Origin: Bacteroidales bacterium
Lineage (GTDB): Bacteria; Bacteroidota; Bacteroidia; Bacteroidales; P3
Direction of reading: 5' to 3'
DNA: 64,000 nt
NCBI GenBank assembly: GCA_017550405.1
Contig: JAFZPH010000048.1
Coordinates: 49,359 to 113,358, forward strand
In this document: positions 16,911 to 25,139 of the stretch, piece by piece
How the letters are laid out: each line of letters starts with the position of its first letter
Numbering within the stretch: position 1 is the stretch's first letter
The notes under the pieces: model-generated
What the model saw: only the letters and a program-made list of their open reading frames with translations
Databases searched by the model: none
What the model was told of the DNA's origin: nothing
Made by a program: the position numbers and the translations under genes

Positions 16911-18803
16911 TTATTCCACCACCAGCCGCTGCACAGATGCACCTGCTATGGTGCGGAGGATGACAATGTAGGTGCCGGCAGACCAGTCCGAGACATTGAA
17001 AGAGACCTCTGTGGAGGTGGCAGTGAAGGCAAGCATTCTGCGCCCTGTCATGTCATAAACCTCAATGCCACGCAGCACGTCGGAAGAAACCACACGCACA
17101 AGTCCGTCAGCAGGATTGGGGACAAGCTGGACGTCGGGAGCCACCGCCTGGGCGATGCTCTCATAGGGTTCGGCTGTGACCGACACCCAGTCACTCGGGT
17201 TGTCCTCTCCACAGATGGCGCGGACGTGTGCCGTAAAAACGGTGGGTGCCATCGAGCTGTCGATATCGAGGAACGGAGCCGAGACGATGGTGTCAAAAAA
17301 TGCTTCCGACACGTCCCCGCCGACGAGGCCGACTGACACCTGCCATAGGGTCTGGAGAGTGTCGGGAATCCATGTCAGTGTTCCCGCTCTGCGTCCCGTC
17401 CTTACGAACTGCAGATTCTCCACAGGTCGGCACGTGTCAGTGCCATCCACAGTGACCGATACCCAGTCGCTCAGGTTGTCCTCTCCGCAGATGGCGCGGA
17501 CGTGTGCCGTAAAAACGGCAGGCGCCATCGTGCTGTCGATATCGAGGAACGGAACCGTCACGAGGGTGTCAAAAAAGGCGTCTGACACGTCCCCGTCGAC
17601 GAGGCCGACTGACACCTCCCATAGGGTCTGTAGAGTGTCGGGAATCCATGTCAGTGTTCCCGCTCTGCGTCCCGTCCTTACGAACTGCAGATTCTCCACT
17701 GGTCGGCACGTGTCAGGCACAGGCGCAGGCAGAAACTCAGTGCAGTCGCCCCAGTCGCCCCACACCTCACAGTATTCATAGCAGAGGCACTGGGGGCGCA
17801 CCTGCACCGAAAACGGGGGTTCAATACCCAAAGAGTCGAGGTTGATGTAGGGTACCTCCAACAGGGTATCGAGATAAAGGGTGTTGTGGGCATCCCCTGT
17901 GTCGCTGATGCCGAGCCTCCACTGGGCGTGGAGCGTGTCGGTGTCCCAGCGCAGGACGCTGCCGCCACCTGCAGTGTCTATCCATACATTCCCCACCGCG
18001 GGGCAGGAATCCAACAGCGAAAAATCCGTATCCTGCGAAAGAATGGGGAAAATGTACCATAGATTCCATGTCGTATATTCCGTTGGCTGGCCTGCCGGAA
18101 TTATTACACCGTTACTGTCATAGATCATAATATAAGTTAATTCACGTCTGATACCGCAAGGAGGATTTCCATACATACTGAAATTTTTCGGAAATATACA
18201 ATCCCATATCCCACCACTGTGGTTGGTCATTCCGATGCAAAACGAGTCAACGATAACCAAGGGATTGTCCTCGAAATACACCTCATATACGGGATGTACG
18301 TATGGGTACCCATAGGTAATCGAGTCGCAGTTGACGATTGATGGATCATGGGGGGATCGGGCAGAGGAGCTTTGACAATTAAGATACCGATGCGGGGCGG
18401 TGGGATCCCACGGTATGGAACGCAGCGGTACATCGGTCGAATCGCGCTTTCTACGGTAAATTCGGAGATATTCCTGTACAGAGGTTTCGACGGGTTGGAC
18501 AAGGTCTTCAGGCCAGTGCTGGTATCTTGCCGCCACCGCGCATGCTATGCCGATAACACGTATCGGATGATCCACAGTATGCTTCATAAGCCATTCGGCT
18601 CCAGGTGATTGAGGAAATCCATAAGTAAAGGTAAAGGATTCATGAGGTATATTTGCGGGGTCAACCAGCGTGTCAACCCAATCTGGTCTCCAATAAATTG
18701 AGTCCATGTATTGTATGGTATCGCCAGTGATATGGTATTGCGCCCACAACGGTGTTGCGCCCATTATACACAAAATGATAATCAAGAAAGAATACTTTTT
18801 CAT
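16911..18803 (-). CDS. T9SS-secreted protein with two near-identical FN3-like repeats
   Basis: A 630-residue extracellular protein of unknown function. An N-terminal signal (KKYSFLIIILCIMGATPLWAQ) is followed by an unrecognised Cys/Tyr-rich region (about 21-300), two fibronectin-III-like repeats of 92 residues (each beginning DTCRPVENLQFVRTGRRAG) and a type A T9SS C-terminal signal (about 545-630: VQLVPNPADGLVRV, IEVYDMTGRRM, SAGTYIVIL). It is therefore probably anchored on or released from the cell surface. The frame has a TTG two codons upstream, but ATG 18803 with its promoter at 18850-18857 is preferred. Confidence 0.85.
   Translation of the reverse strand: MKKYSFLIIILCIMGATPLWAQYHITGDTIQYMDSIYWRPDWVDTLVDPANIPHESFTFTYGFPQSPGAEWLMKHTVDHPIRVIGIACAVAARYQHWPEDLVQPVETSVQEYLRIYRRKRDSTDVPLRSIPWDPTAPHRYLNCQSSSARSPHDPSIVNCDSITYGYPYVHPVYEVYFEDNPLVIVDSFCIGMTNHSGGIWDCIFPKNFSMYGNPPCGIRRELTYIMIYDSNGVIIPAGQPTEYTTWNLWYIFPILSQDTDFSLLDSCPAVGNVWIDTAGGGSVLRWDTDTLHAQWRLGISDTGDAHNTLYLDTLLEVPYINLDSLGIEPPFSVQVRPQCLCYEYCEVWGDWGDCTEFLPAPVPDTCRPVENLQFVRTGRRAGTLTWIPDTLQTLWEVSVGLVDGDVSDAFFDTLVTVPFLDIDSTMAPAVFTAHVRAICGEDNLSDWVSVTVDGTDTCRPVENLQFVRTGRRAGTLTWIPDTLQTLWQVSVGLVGGDVSEAFFDTIVSAPFLDIDSSMAPTVFTAHVRAICGEDNPSDWVSVTAEPYESIAQAVAPDVQLVPNPADGLVRVVSSDVLRGIEVYDMTGRRMLAFTATSTEVSFNVSDWSAGTYIVILRTIAGASVQRLVVE
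17176..17718 (-). repeat. Tandem 276-bp repeat inside the T9SS protein gene
   Basis: Two copies with a period of 276 bases (92 codons) start at 17176 and 17452. Long stretches are identical at DNA level, including synonymous positions, which suggests a recent duplication or gene conversion. Confidence 0.85.
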
Positions 18804-18849
18804 AGTCAATAAACTTTATATTACGCAGTGAATGGCCACATTCACGGTG

Positions 18850-18857
18850 CAAAGATA
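18850..18857 (-). promoter_or_regulatory. -7 promoter box of the T9SS protein gene
   Basis: TATCTTTG followed by CACC, 46 bases before ATG 18803. The remaining sequence to 18997 is AT-rich and holds only a weak core-like CCCCAATAGG on the minus strand. Confidence 0.65.
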
Positions 18858-18997
18858 CAAAAAAAACCGAAACAAAAACAAAAAAATGCAGGGCACTTAA
18901 TACCACAAACTTAGCAAAGGCACCTCATGCCTATTCACGGCAACATGGGGTGGATGTAAAGAAAAAAGTTGCCCTATTGGGGACAATGGGGATTGTC

Positions 18998-19678
18998 TCA
19001 ACTAATCCGTGTCCAGTCTATGGGGGCAAGCCCCTGCTGCTGCAATATGGCGTTGCACTGTGAGAAATGCCTGCACCCGAAGAAACCCCTGTAGGCCGAC
19101 AACGGCGACGGATGCGGTGCCGTCAACACATAATGCCGCGAACGGTCGATATACTGTGCCTTGCTGATGGCAAAACTGCCCCACAGCATGAACACTATAC
19201 CTGTGCGTTGTTGAGCCAACGCCTGTATGGCGGCATCCGTAAACAGCTCCCATCCCCTGTGCTGGTGCGACCCCGCCTGATGCGCCCTGACTGTCAACGT
19301 GGCATTCAGCAGCAGCACCCCTTGTTCGGCCCAACCCGTCAGGTTACCGCAAGTGAGCGGTATCTGCGTACCCAGGTCGCTGTTTATCTCCTTGATGATA
19401 TTCACCAGCGACGGCGGCACGGTGATTCCCTCAGGAACAGAAAAGCAGAGACCGTGTGCCTGCCCTGGCTCATGGTATGGGTCTTGTCCAAGAATGACCA
19501 CCTTTACCTTGTCGAAAGGCGTGTGGTCGAAAGCCGCAAAGATGTCTCCCCCTTTGGGGTAGCAGACATACTGTTGCCTCTCGGCCACAAGGAAGTCTTT
19601 CAACTGTGCGAAATAAGGAGCCTCGAATTGCGGTCGCAGCACCTCTAGCCACGATGATTCAATCTTGGGGGTAATCAT
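18998..19678 (-). CDS. ung: Uracil-DNA glycosylase
   Basis: Excises uracil from DNA as the first step of base-excision repair. The 226-residue product is full length for family 1 UDG and has the water-activating motif VVILGQDPYH with catalytic Asp, AHGLCFSVP, LLLNATLTV, and the DNA-intercalation motif HPSPLSAYRGF. Its ATG overlaps the last four bases of the MBL-hydrolase gene, so the two are translationally coupled at the end of the leftward lysS run. Confidence 0.95.
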   Translation of the reverse strand: MITPKIESSWLEVLRPQFEAPYFAQLKDFLVAERQQYVCYPKGGDIFAAFDHTPFDKVKVVILGQDPYHEPGQAHGLCFSVPEGITVPPSLVNIIKEINSDLGTQIPLTCGNLTGWAEQGVLLLNATLTVRAHQAGSHQHRGWELFTDAAIQALAQQRTGIVFMLWGSFAISKAQYIDRSRHYVLTAPHPSPLSAYRGFFGCRHFSQCNAILQQQGLAPIDWTRIS

Positions 19679-20313
19679 ATCAGAAAGCCGTTATAACGTT
19701 GCTCTTCGCCTATCGTGCTGATATCGCCATGGCCGGGCAATACTTCATAGTCATCCGGCAGCGTGAGCAACTGTGTCCTTATCTTGTCAATGAGCAACTG
19801 ATAGTTCCCGCCGGGCAAATCGGTTCTTCCTATACTGCCCCTGAACAGGGCGTCGCCAGTCAATACCATCTGTGCACTGGGCAGCACGTATGCCATACTC
19901 CCGGGACAATGACCCGGCACCTCACGGCATTCTATCTTCTCCTGCCCCAGCATCAGCACATCGCCACCTCTTATCTCATTCACCGGCAGTTTATCCATCC
20001 GCTCCACTTCAAAACCCATCACGGCGCCGTAAGCCTCGGCCTGGCGAAGCAGCACTTTCCCGTCGGCATGCATTGTCACGGGCAGCTTATACCGCTCGCA
20101 CATCTCCTTCAATCCCGCAATATGGTCCACATGGGCATGGGTCAGCAATATCATGGCTGGCTCAAGCCCATTCTCCTCTATATACTGAGTGATCTGGGCC
20201 TCCTCATAGTTCGTCTCAGCCCCGGGGTCAACAATGGCGCACTGTTTTGTTGTCTCGTCCCACAGGATGAAACAATTCATGGCAAAGTGATTAACCGTAA
20301 ACTGCTTAACCAT
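19675..20313 (-). CDS. MBL-fold metallohydrolase (glyoxalase II-like)
   Basis: A 212-residue metallo-beta-lactamase-fold hydrolase of the small glyoxalase II/YcbL type; exact substrate unknown. The metal motif LLTHAHVDHIAG (HxHxDH), the downstream His in EVPGHCPGSMAY, Asp in LTGDALFRGSIGR and the terminal His in LPGHGDIST are all present, so a two-metal site is expected. It lies 22 bases downstream of the DNA methyltransferase stop and overlaps ung by four bases. Confidence 0.88.
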   Translation of the reverse strand: MVKQFTVNHFAMNCFILWDETTKQCAIVDPGAETNYEEAQITQYIEENGLEPAMILLTHAHVDHIAGLKEMCERYKLPVTMHADGKVLLRQAEAYGAVMGFEVERMDKLPVNEIRGGDVLMLGQEKIECREVPGHCPGSMAYVLPSAQMVLTGDALFRGSIGRTDLPGGNYQLLIDKIRTQLLTLPDDYEVLPGHGDISTIGEEQRYNGFLI

Positions 20314-20335
20314 ATTTTACTCCTCTCAGTTTATC

Positions 20336-21454
20336 TTATGCATTTACCATCTTTAGAGCCGACAATACAGAGTCTCCAACTATGTGCGCCAATTGTACCG
20401 GTACAGCATTTCCAAGTTGACGCATAGCTTCTGTCCACGCCCCTGTTATTGTATAATCATCTGGAAAAGTCTGAATACGTTTTGCCTCAATAACCGAAAG
20501 ATACCTTACTTTTCCATCGGAAAACCTAATCATATTCTCACCCCCTGGAACTCCGTGGTCACCCGCTTTGATGGTTTTTGATGGCTCATCTATAGAACTA
20601 CCCGTATGCCCAGGATACACCTTAGCTCCCCATAACGAATTGTCAATAACGTCTTCACAAAGTCCTTCAAAAGCATCTCGCATAGTCCGCCACGGTTTCT
20701 GTGCCGGGGGAAACATTCCATATTTCTTCAGTATTTTTGTACTAATAGACCGGCTTCCTTCTGTTTGCTCCGGAATCTGCAAACCATGTCTTTGCCAATA
20801 TTCTCCCGTTACATATTTATCCCAAAGCAAAGCATCTTCACTGTGCGATGGAGCTGGAAAAGACCATTTGACTTGCAAATCCTCCCGGAAACCAACAATT
20901 ATTACACGTTCTCTCTTCTGGGGTACTCCATAGTTTGCTGCATTTACTAATTGGTATGTCACACTATACTTCATACCCGAATATGAACCAAGACTATCTA
21001 CATCTTTCAACCTCTCATGATTCCTTTTCCAATCATCTGAATCCAACTCAACCTCTGGATATTTTAATTGTAATAGAATATATTCAAAGTACTCCGAGAA
21101 GGAATCACGAAGTAATCCTTTTACATTCTCAAAAATAAAAGCCTTAGGCATCAATATACGTATAGCGGAAATGGCTGCAGGGAACATATCGCGCTTATCG
21201 TTAAAACCTTTTGCCTTTCCACCAAGAGAGAATGGTTGGCATGGTGGTCCACCTGCAAGTATATCTACATCATGATAATCAGAAAAAGAGAAATCTCTCA
21301 CATCTCCTTCAAAAACAAGGTTACTATCATAGTTCTTCCGTAACGTATTGCATGCGTCGGCATTCCATTCCACAAAAGCCTTATGCTTTGTACCTGCCAA
21401 CTCTAAACCCTTGGCCAGCCCTCCTGCGCCTGAAAAAATCTCAATGCTGTTCAT
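20336..21454 (-). CDS. DNA (cytosine-5) methyltransferase, Eco29kI-type partner
   Basis: Methylates cytosine at C5 to protect DNA from the adjacent nuclease. The 372-residue form has motif I IEIFSGAGGLAKGLE directly after the start, catalytic motif IV GGPPCQPFSLGG, motif VI FENVKGLL, motif VIII QKRERVIIVGF, and motifs IX-X near the C-terminus (IQTFPDDYTITG, LGNAVPVQLA). ATG 21454 is chosen over the longer frame to 21607 because the family N-terminus is motif I; it overlaps the endonuclease gene by 14 bases. Hand-counted lines at 21001 and 21121 are 40% and 37% G+C, against 47-58% in lines of the flanking genes, which points to acquisition by transfer. Confidence 0.92.
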   Translation of the reverse strand: MNSIEIFSGAGGLAKGLELAGTKHKAFVEWNADACNTLRKNYDSNLVFEGDVRDFSFSDYHDVDILAGGPPCQPFSLGGKAKGFNDKRDMFPAAISAIRILMPKAFIFENVKGLLRDSFSEYFEYILLQLKYPEVELDSDDWKRNHERLKDVDSLGSYSGMKYSVTYQLVNAANYGVPQKRERVIIVGFREDLQVKWSFPAPSHSEDALLWDKYVTGEYWQRHGLQIPEQTEGSRSISTKILKKYGMFPPAQKPWRTMRDAFEGLCEDVIDNSLWGAKVYPGHTGSSIDEPSKTIKAGDHGVPGGENMIRFSDGKVRYLSVIEAKRIQTFPDDYTITGAWTEAMRQLGNAVPVQLAHIVGDSVLSALKMVNA

Positions 21455-22061
21455 AGTATGAAACTGCTTTGTAAACCATCTCCTCTTGGGTGGCATGTTT
21501 ACCACGTAAACGTTCAGCCCATCGACGTCCTGGATGAAGTATATCCCAGTCTGATTTGGCCTGCTCATACCTGCCGCTACCAGGATCATGATTACCAAAT
21601 CCATCAATACAACTATTCCATATGGGGTTAAATTGCCTAATCAGTGCAGCTTCAACCATACCTATCATGTCCACAGTAGAATGTTCAAATATCATAAACC
21701 TGCAACTGAAGTCCTTAACATCAAGGTTCAGAACCTGTTCTATACTCGTATAGTGGTCACCAAGACGAGAATATAACTCATTCGATGGTGATTGAGCCCG
21801 AGCCTTTCGCCACCCTTTAGGGACTGCTTTTCCTACATAAATCGGAATGAAAAATCCCACACGATTTGCCTCATACAAATACCTATAATATGGGCTGTCT
21901 CCAGTATAGTACAATGCATATACCCCTGACCCGACAAAACTCTCTGGTGGAGGTAGCTGATGTACTGGTGTGCCATTAAAGAAACGTATTATATCAAGCA
22001 TCAGCTCATCAAACGCTTCAAAATGGAATACATGCTTCTCTCTGTCAAATCTCACTTCCAT
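21441..22061 (-). CDS. Eco29kI-family GIY-YIG type II restriction endonuclease
   Basis: A 206-residue GIY-YIG nuclease closely resembling Eco29kI, which cuts CCGC^GG. The family landmarks are in register: RFFNGTPVHQLPPPE, GVYALYY (Tyr48), PIYVGKAVPKGWR (Tyr75), Arg99 and His103 in SRLGDH, Glu137 in MVEAALI and Asn149 in PIWNS, followed by the DGFGNHDPGSGRY and KSDWDILHPGR blocks. All six residues known as catalytic in Eco29kI have counterparts, so it should be active. Its ATG lies six bases downstream of the lysS stop, meaning the RM pair uses the lysS transcript or a promoter within lysS. Base composition is AT-rich like the methyltransferase gene. Confidence 0.92.
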   Translation of the reverse strand: MEVRFDREKHVFHFEAFDELMLDIIRFFNGTPVHQLPPPESFVGSGVYALYYTGDSPYYRYLYEANRVGFFIPIYVGKAVPKGWRKARAQSPSNELYSRLGDHYTSIEQVLNLDVKDFSCRFMIFEHSTVDMIGMVEAALIRQFNPIWNSCIDGFGNHDPGSGRYEQAKSDWDILHPGRRWAERLRGKHATQEEMVYKAVSYYEQH

Positions 22062-22067
22062 AAAACG

Positions 22068-23786
22068 CTATCCATTTATCCAGCTCTCCACGGCCTCTTT
22101 CTGCACCGGGGGGATGTCCAGTTTGTTCTTCTTGCGTAAGCCGTTCAGGTCGTTATACAGCTTGTTGGGGTTGGCCTCTTTAAGCTGGGCCAGCGTGTTG
22201 ATGCCTGCCTTGCGCAGCATAGGCACCCACTCGGCTGCCACGCCATGTTCCACAAACTCCTCGTCGGTGGTGACAACGGCCTTCTTCTCCGGCTTCATCT
22301 GCGGGAAGAGCAACACATCCTGAATGCTCTGCTCGCCGGTCATCATCATCACCAGACGGTCGATGCCAATACCCATGCCAGAGGTGGGAGGCATGCCGAA
22401 CTCCAATGCTCTCACAAAGTCCAGGTCGATAAACATAGCCTCATCGTCACCCTTCTCGCTCAGGCGCAACTGTTCCTGGAAACGTCCCAGCTGGTCGATG
22501 GGGTCGTTCAACTCGCTATAGGCGTTGGCCAACTCCTTGCCGTTGACAAAAAGTTCAAAGCGCTCGGTGAGGTTGGGATTGTCGCGGTGGCGTTTGCACA
22601 GCGGCGACATCTCTATCGGGTAGTCGGTGACAAAGGTGGGCTGAATCAGTGTATGCTCGCACTTCTCACCGAAGATGGCGTCAATCAGTTTCCCCTTGCC
22701 CATCGTCTCGTCGGTCTCAACGCCCAGCGCCTTGCAGGTATCGCGCAGCTGCTGCTCGTCCATATCGGCCACATCGTAGCCCGTATGCTCCTTAATCAAC
22801 TCGCACATCGGAGCACGGCGGTAAGGAGGCTTGAAATCAATCTCATTGCCCCACACCTGCACCTTTGTGGTGCCGTGCAGCGTCATGGCGATACGCTCCA
22901 GCATGGTCTCCACAAACTTCATCATCCAGTTGTAGTCCTTATAGGCCACATAAATCTCCATACAGGTGAACTCGGGGTTGTGGGTCCGGTCCATACCCTC
23001 GTTGCGGAAATTGCGGCTGAACTCATACACACCCTCATACCCGCCGACGATAAGCCGCTTCAGATACAATTCATTGGCAATGCGTAGATACAAGTCTATG
23101 TCCAGGGCATTGTGGTGCGTGATAAAGGGACGTGCAGCGGCTCCGCCGGGGATGACCTGCAGCACCGGTGTGTCCACCTCCAGATAGCCCTGCTCGTTGA
23201 AATACTCGCGCATCGTGTTCACTATCTTAGCCCTCTTCACAAACGTCTCCCTCACGTGCGGATTCACAATCAAATCCACATAACGCATGCGGTAGCGCTG
23301 CTCGGGGTCGCTGAAGGCATCGTACACCACGCCGTCCTTCTCCTTGACAATGGGCAACGGACGGAGGCTCTTGCTAAGCACCGTCAGGCTCTTCACATGG
23401 ATAGAAATCTCACCCATCTGAGTGACGAACACATAACCCTTCACACCGATAATGTCGCCGATATCCAGCAGACGCTTGAACACCGTGTTGTACATCGTCT
23501 TGTCCTCGCAGGGGCAAATCTCGTCGCGCTTCACATACAACTGGATTCGTCCATGCGGGTCCTGCAGCTCCACAAACGATGCCGCTCCCATAATTCGGCG
23601 GCTCATGATGCGGCCTGCTATACTGATGTCCTGAAACAACGTGTTATCCTGAGGATATTTCTCCAGTATCTCGCTCGACTTGGCGTTCACCTCATACAGT
23701 GCGGCGGGATAGGGGTTAATACCCAGTTTCTTTAATTCATTCAGCGAATTTCTGCGTATTTGTTCTTGTTCGGTCAGTTCGGCCAT
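22068..23786 (-). CDS. lysS: Lysine-tRNA ligase, class II
   Basis: Charges tRNA-Lys. The 572-residue product from ATG 23786 ([15 protein letters not shown]) shows the OB-fold anticodon-binding domain ([20 protein letters not shown]), class II motif 2 ([14 protein letters not shown]), and motif 3 ([16 protein letters not shown]). The C-terminal tail beyond motif 3, about 70 residues ending in VESWING, is common in Bacteroidota LysS. The frame runs on to 23867 but those codons lie between promoter and start. It heads the leftward run lysS - RM pair - MBL hydrolase - ung. Confidence 0.95.
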   Translation of the reverse strand: MAELTEQEQIRRNSLNELKKLGINPYPAALYEVNAKSSEILEKYPQDNTLFQDISIAGRIMSRRIMGAASFVELQDPHGRIQLYVKRDEICPCEDKTMYNTVFKRLLDIGDIIGVKGYVFVTQMGEISIHVKSLTVLSKSLRPLPIVKEKDGVVYDAFSDPEQRYRMRYVDLIVNPHVRETFVKRAKIVNTMREYFNEQGYLEVDTPVLQVIPGGAAARPFITHHNALDIDLYLRIANELYLKRLIVGGYEGVYEFSRNFRNEGMDRTHNPEFTCMEIYVAYKDYNWMMKFVETMLERIAMTLHGTTKVQVWGNEIDFKPPYRRAPMCELIKEHTGYDVADMDEQQLRDTCKALGVETDETMGKGKLIDAIFGEKCEHTLIQPTFVTDYPIEMSPLCKRHRDNPNLTERFELFVNGKELANAYSELNDPIDQLGRFQEQLRLSEKGDDEAMFIDLDFVRALEFGMPPTSGMGIGIDRLVMMMTGEQSIQDVLLFPQMKPEKKAVVTTDEEFVEHGVAAEWVPMLRKAGINTLAQLKEANPNKLYNDLNGLRKKNKLDIPPVQKEAVESWING

Positions 23787-23823
23787 GATGCAATATATTA
23801 TTAATAAACAGTTTACATTACTA

Positions 23824-23839
23824 AGCCCTCCACAGGGCT
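23824..23839 (-). promoter_or_regulatory. Hairpin at the 5' end of the lysS leader
   Basis: AGCCCTGTGGAGGGCT is a perfect 6-bp stem with a GTGG loop, located directly after the -7 box so it would form the very 5' end of the mRNA. No U-run follows, so it is not a terminator; a role in mRNA stability or control is inference. Confidence 0.5.
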
Positions 23840-23844
23840 GATTA

Positions 23845-23852
23845 CAAAGATA
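23845..23852 (-). promoter_or_regulatory. -7 promoter box of lysS
   Basis: TATCTTTG on the minus strand, about 58 bases before ATG 23786. Confidence 0.65.
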
Positions 23853-23961
23853 CGAAAAAAATCTCACATCCCAACAATAACAGCCACGCCATTCCCAAAA
23901 CCGCCACGACTAGCGCTAACCTCTGTGTCGGGCCTTCCTCCATACATAATCCCAACCGCAT

Positions 23962-23997
23962 AAAAAAAAACGTCTCCTCACTGCTGCGTGGGAGGCG
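23962..23997 (-). terminator. Terminator of tRNA-Gln
   Basis: On the minus strand CGCCTCCC...GGAGACG forms an imperfect stem followed by nine T residues, directly downstream of the tRNA. Confidence 0.6.
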
Positions 23998-24002
23998 TTT
24001 TG

Positions 24003-24073
24003 TTGTCCAACCAGGACTCGAACCTGGACTGACAGAACCAAAATCTGGAGTGCTGCCATTACACCATTGGACA
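24003..24073 (-). tRNA. tRNA-Gln (anticodon TTG)
   Basis: A 71-base cloverleaf: acceptor arms TGTCCAA / TTGGACA, short D arm with TGGTGTAATGGCA, anticodon stem CAGA/TCTG with loop TTTTGGT giving anticodon TTG, and a T arm with GGTTCGAGTCC. CCA is not encoded. It has its own promoter at 24150-24157 and a downstream terminator. Confidence 0.95.
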
Positions 24074-24149
24074 TCCTTCACATTCTAAAAACTTATCACA
24101 AAACAAGTTCGAGAAACATGAAAACACTATCAATTTTTTTTTCAGTTTG

Positions 24150-24180
24150 CAAAGATACGAATATTTTCCGAAATGGCAAA
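24150..24180 (-). promoter_or_regulatory. Promoter of tRNA-Gln
   Basis: -7 box TATCTTTG at 24150-24157 and -33 box TTTG at 24177-24180, with 19 bases between. The 36 bases from -33 to CAAAC match the tRNA-Val promoter at 32 positions. Confidence 0.75.
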
Positions 24181-24187
24181 CTTTTTT

Positions 24188-24970
24188 TTACTCAAAGACC
24201 AATTCGCCATCTTCGCCACCTAGATTAATCGTGCAAACACTGTTACGTTCCACCACAACATATTTGCCTTCTTTCAGGTTTTTGACGCACACGCGACCAT
24301 CCTCGGTCACCATGGTCACAGCAAACGAATTGAAGCAACCGGGAGCGACATACAGATTCACATCGGCTCCCGCGCTGAAATCGACGTTCTGCAGCTGCTC
24401 ACAGCTGACATACTTGGCGGCACCCTGAGTAGACGCAAGGACGGGGAAAGGATGATTGTCCACACCGTAGCGACCGGTCATAAATCCGTTCGTGTCCTCC
24501 GAGCTCACCTGCACCGAAGCCAGATGTTCGGGGGTGGTGAGATGCAGGCGAACCACACCGCAAAGGGCCTTAAATGCCAAATCGGTGTTCCCCTCGCTGG
24601 TCTCGGCATAGAAAGGCATACCATTGGGGAAATCCACCCCGCTCTGCACGGCAGGCACCATCACCATGCCCTCGCCGGCATACACCGAAGCGGGATATAC
24701 AAAATGGCGCACGCCTTGCGTCTTCATACCTTCGGGCAACTGCATGACGGCATAACTGCTGTCGGCCATAACGCTTGCAAAGGAAATCTCTGCGGGGGTC
24801 TTGGTGTCGTCCCATGTGGTCATCACGGCATCGTTCGGCCAAGTGATGGCGGCGGCGCCGTTGCCGGCCACCTCTTCCACGGTCACGTTAAACACGCTGT
24901 TGTTATGGCATGATACCAACGCCAGCGACACAGCGACAAGAGCTGCTAAACTAATAAAAATCTTCTTCAT
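24188..24970 (-). CDS. Lipoprotein, possibly fimbrillin-like
   Basis: A 260-residue lipoprotein (signal MKKIFISLAALVAVSLALVSC, lipid-modified Cys near residue 21) that I do not recognise securely. Its pattern of an alternating beta-rich body with HFVYPASVYAGEG, LAFKALCGVVRLHL and AAKYVSCEQL resembles fimbrillin-like proteins of Bacteroidales, in which a KNxFAVLKFSL-type strand follows a long N-terminal beta-domain. It has its own promoter (25023-25030) after the terminator of the larger lipoprotein gene, so it is a separate unit of the same cluster. Confidence 0.65.
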   Translation of the reverse strand: MKKIFISLAALVAVSLALVSCHNNSVFNVTVEEVAGNGAAAITWPNDAVMTTWDDTKTPAEISFASVMADSSYAVMQLPEGMKTQGVRHFVYPASVYAGEGMVMVPAVQSGVDFPNGMPFYAETSEGNTDLAFKALCGVVRLHLTTPEHLASVQVSSEDTNGFMTGRYGVDNHPFPVLASTQGAAKYVSCEQLQNVDFSAGADVNLYVAPGCFNSFAVTMVTEDGRVCVKNLKEGKYVVVERNSVCTINLGGEDGELVFE

Positions 24971-25022
24971 ATTGCAATAATGTATTAATTAATATGCTCG
25001 ACAATCCTTCGATTTCAAAATG

Positions 25023-25030
25023 CAAAGATA
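25023..25030 (-). promoter_or_regulatory. -7 promoter box of the 260-residue lipoprotein gene
   Basis: TATCTTTG followed by CATTTTG, about 53 bases before ATG 24970. Confidence 0.65.
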
Positions 25031-25075
25031 AGCTTTTTTTTTCAAATAGCAATATTTCCAGCACCCACCTCCTCA

Positions 25076-25107
25076 AAAAGAGCGGGCAGGCACAAGGCCC
25101 GCCCGCT
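25076..25107 (-). terminator. Terminator of the mosaic lipoprotein gene
   Basis: Minus-strand arms AGCGGGCGGGC and GCCTGCCCGCT pair (one wobble) around CTTGT and are followed by CTTTTT. Confidence 0.7.
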
Positions 25108-25139
25108 GCTATCAATGCATTATGAAAAACCAAACAGTT

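Noticed and set aside
20336..22061. RM pair as part of a prophage or integrative element
   Set aside because: No integrase, phage or conjugation gene and no att-like direct repeat at the edges.
23842..24081. 79-codon minus-strand frame between lysS and tRNA-Gln
   Set aside because: It reads through tRNA-Gln and its terminator.
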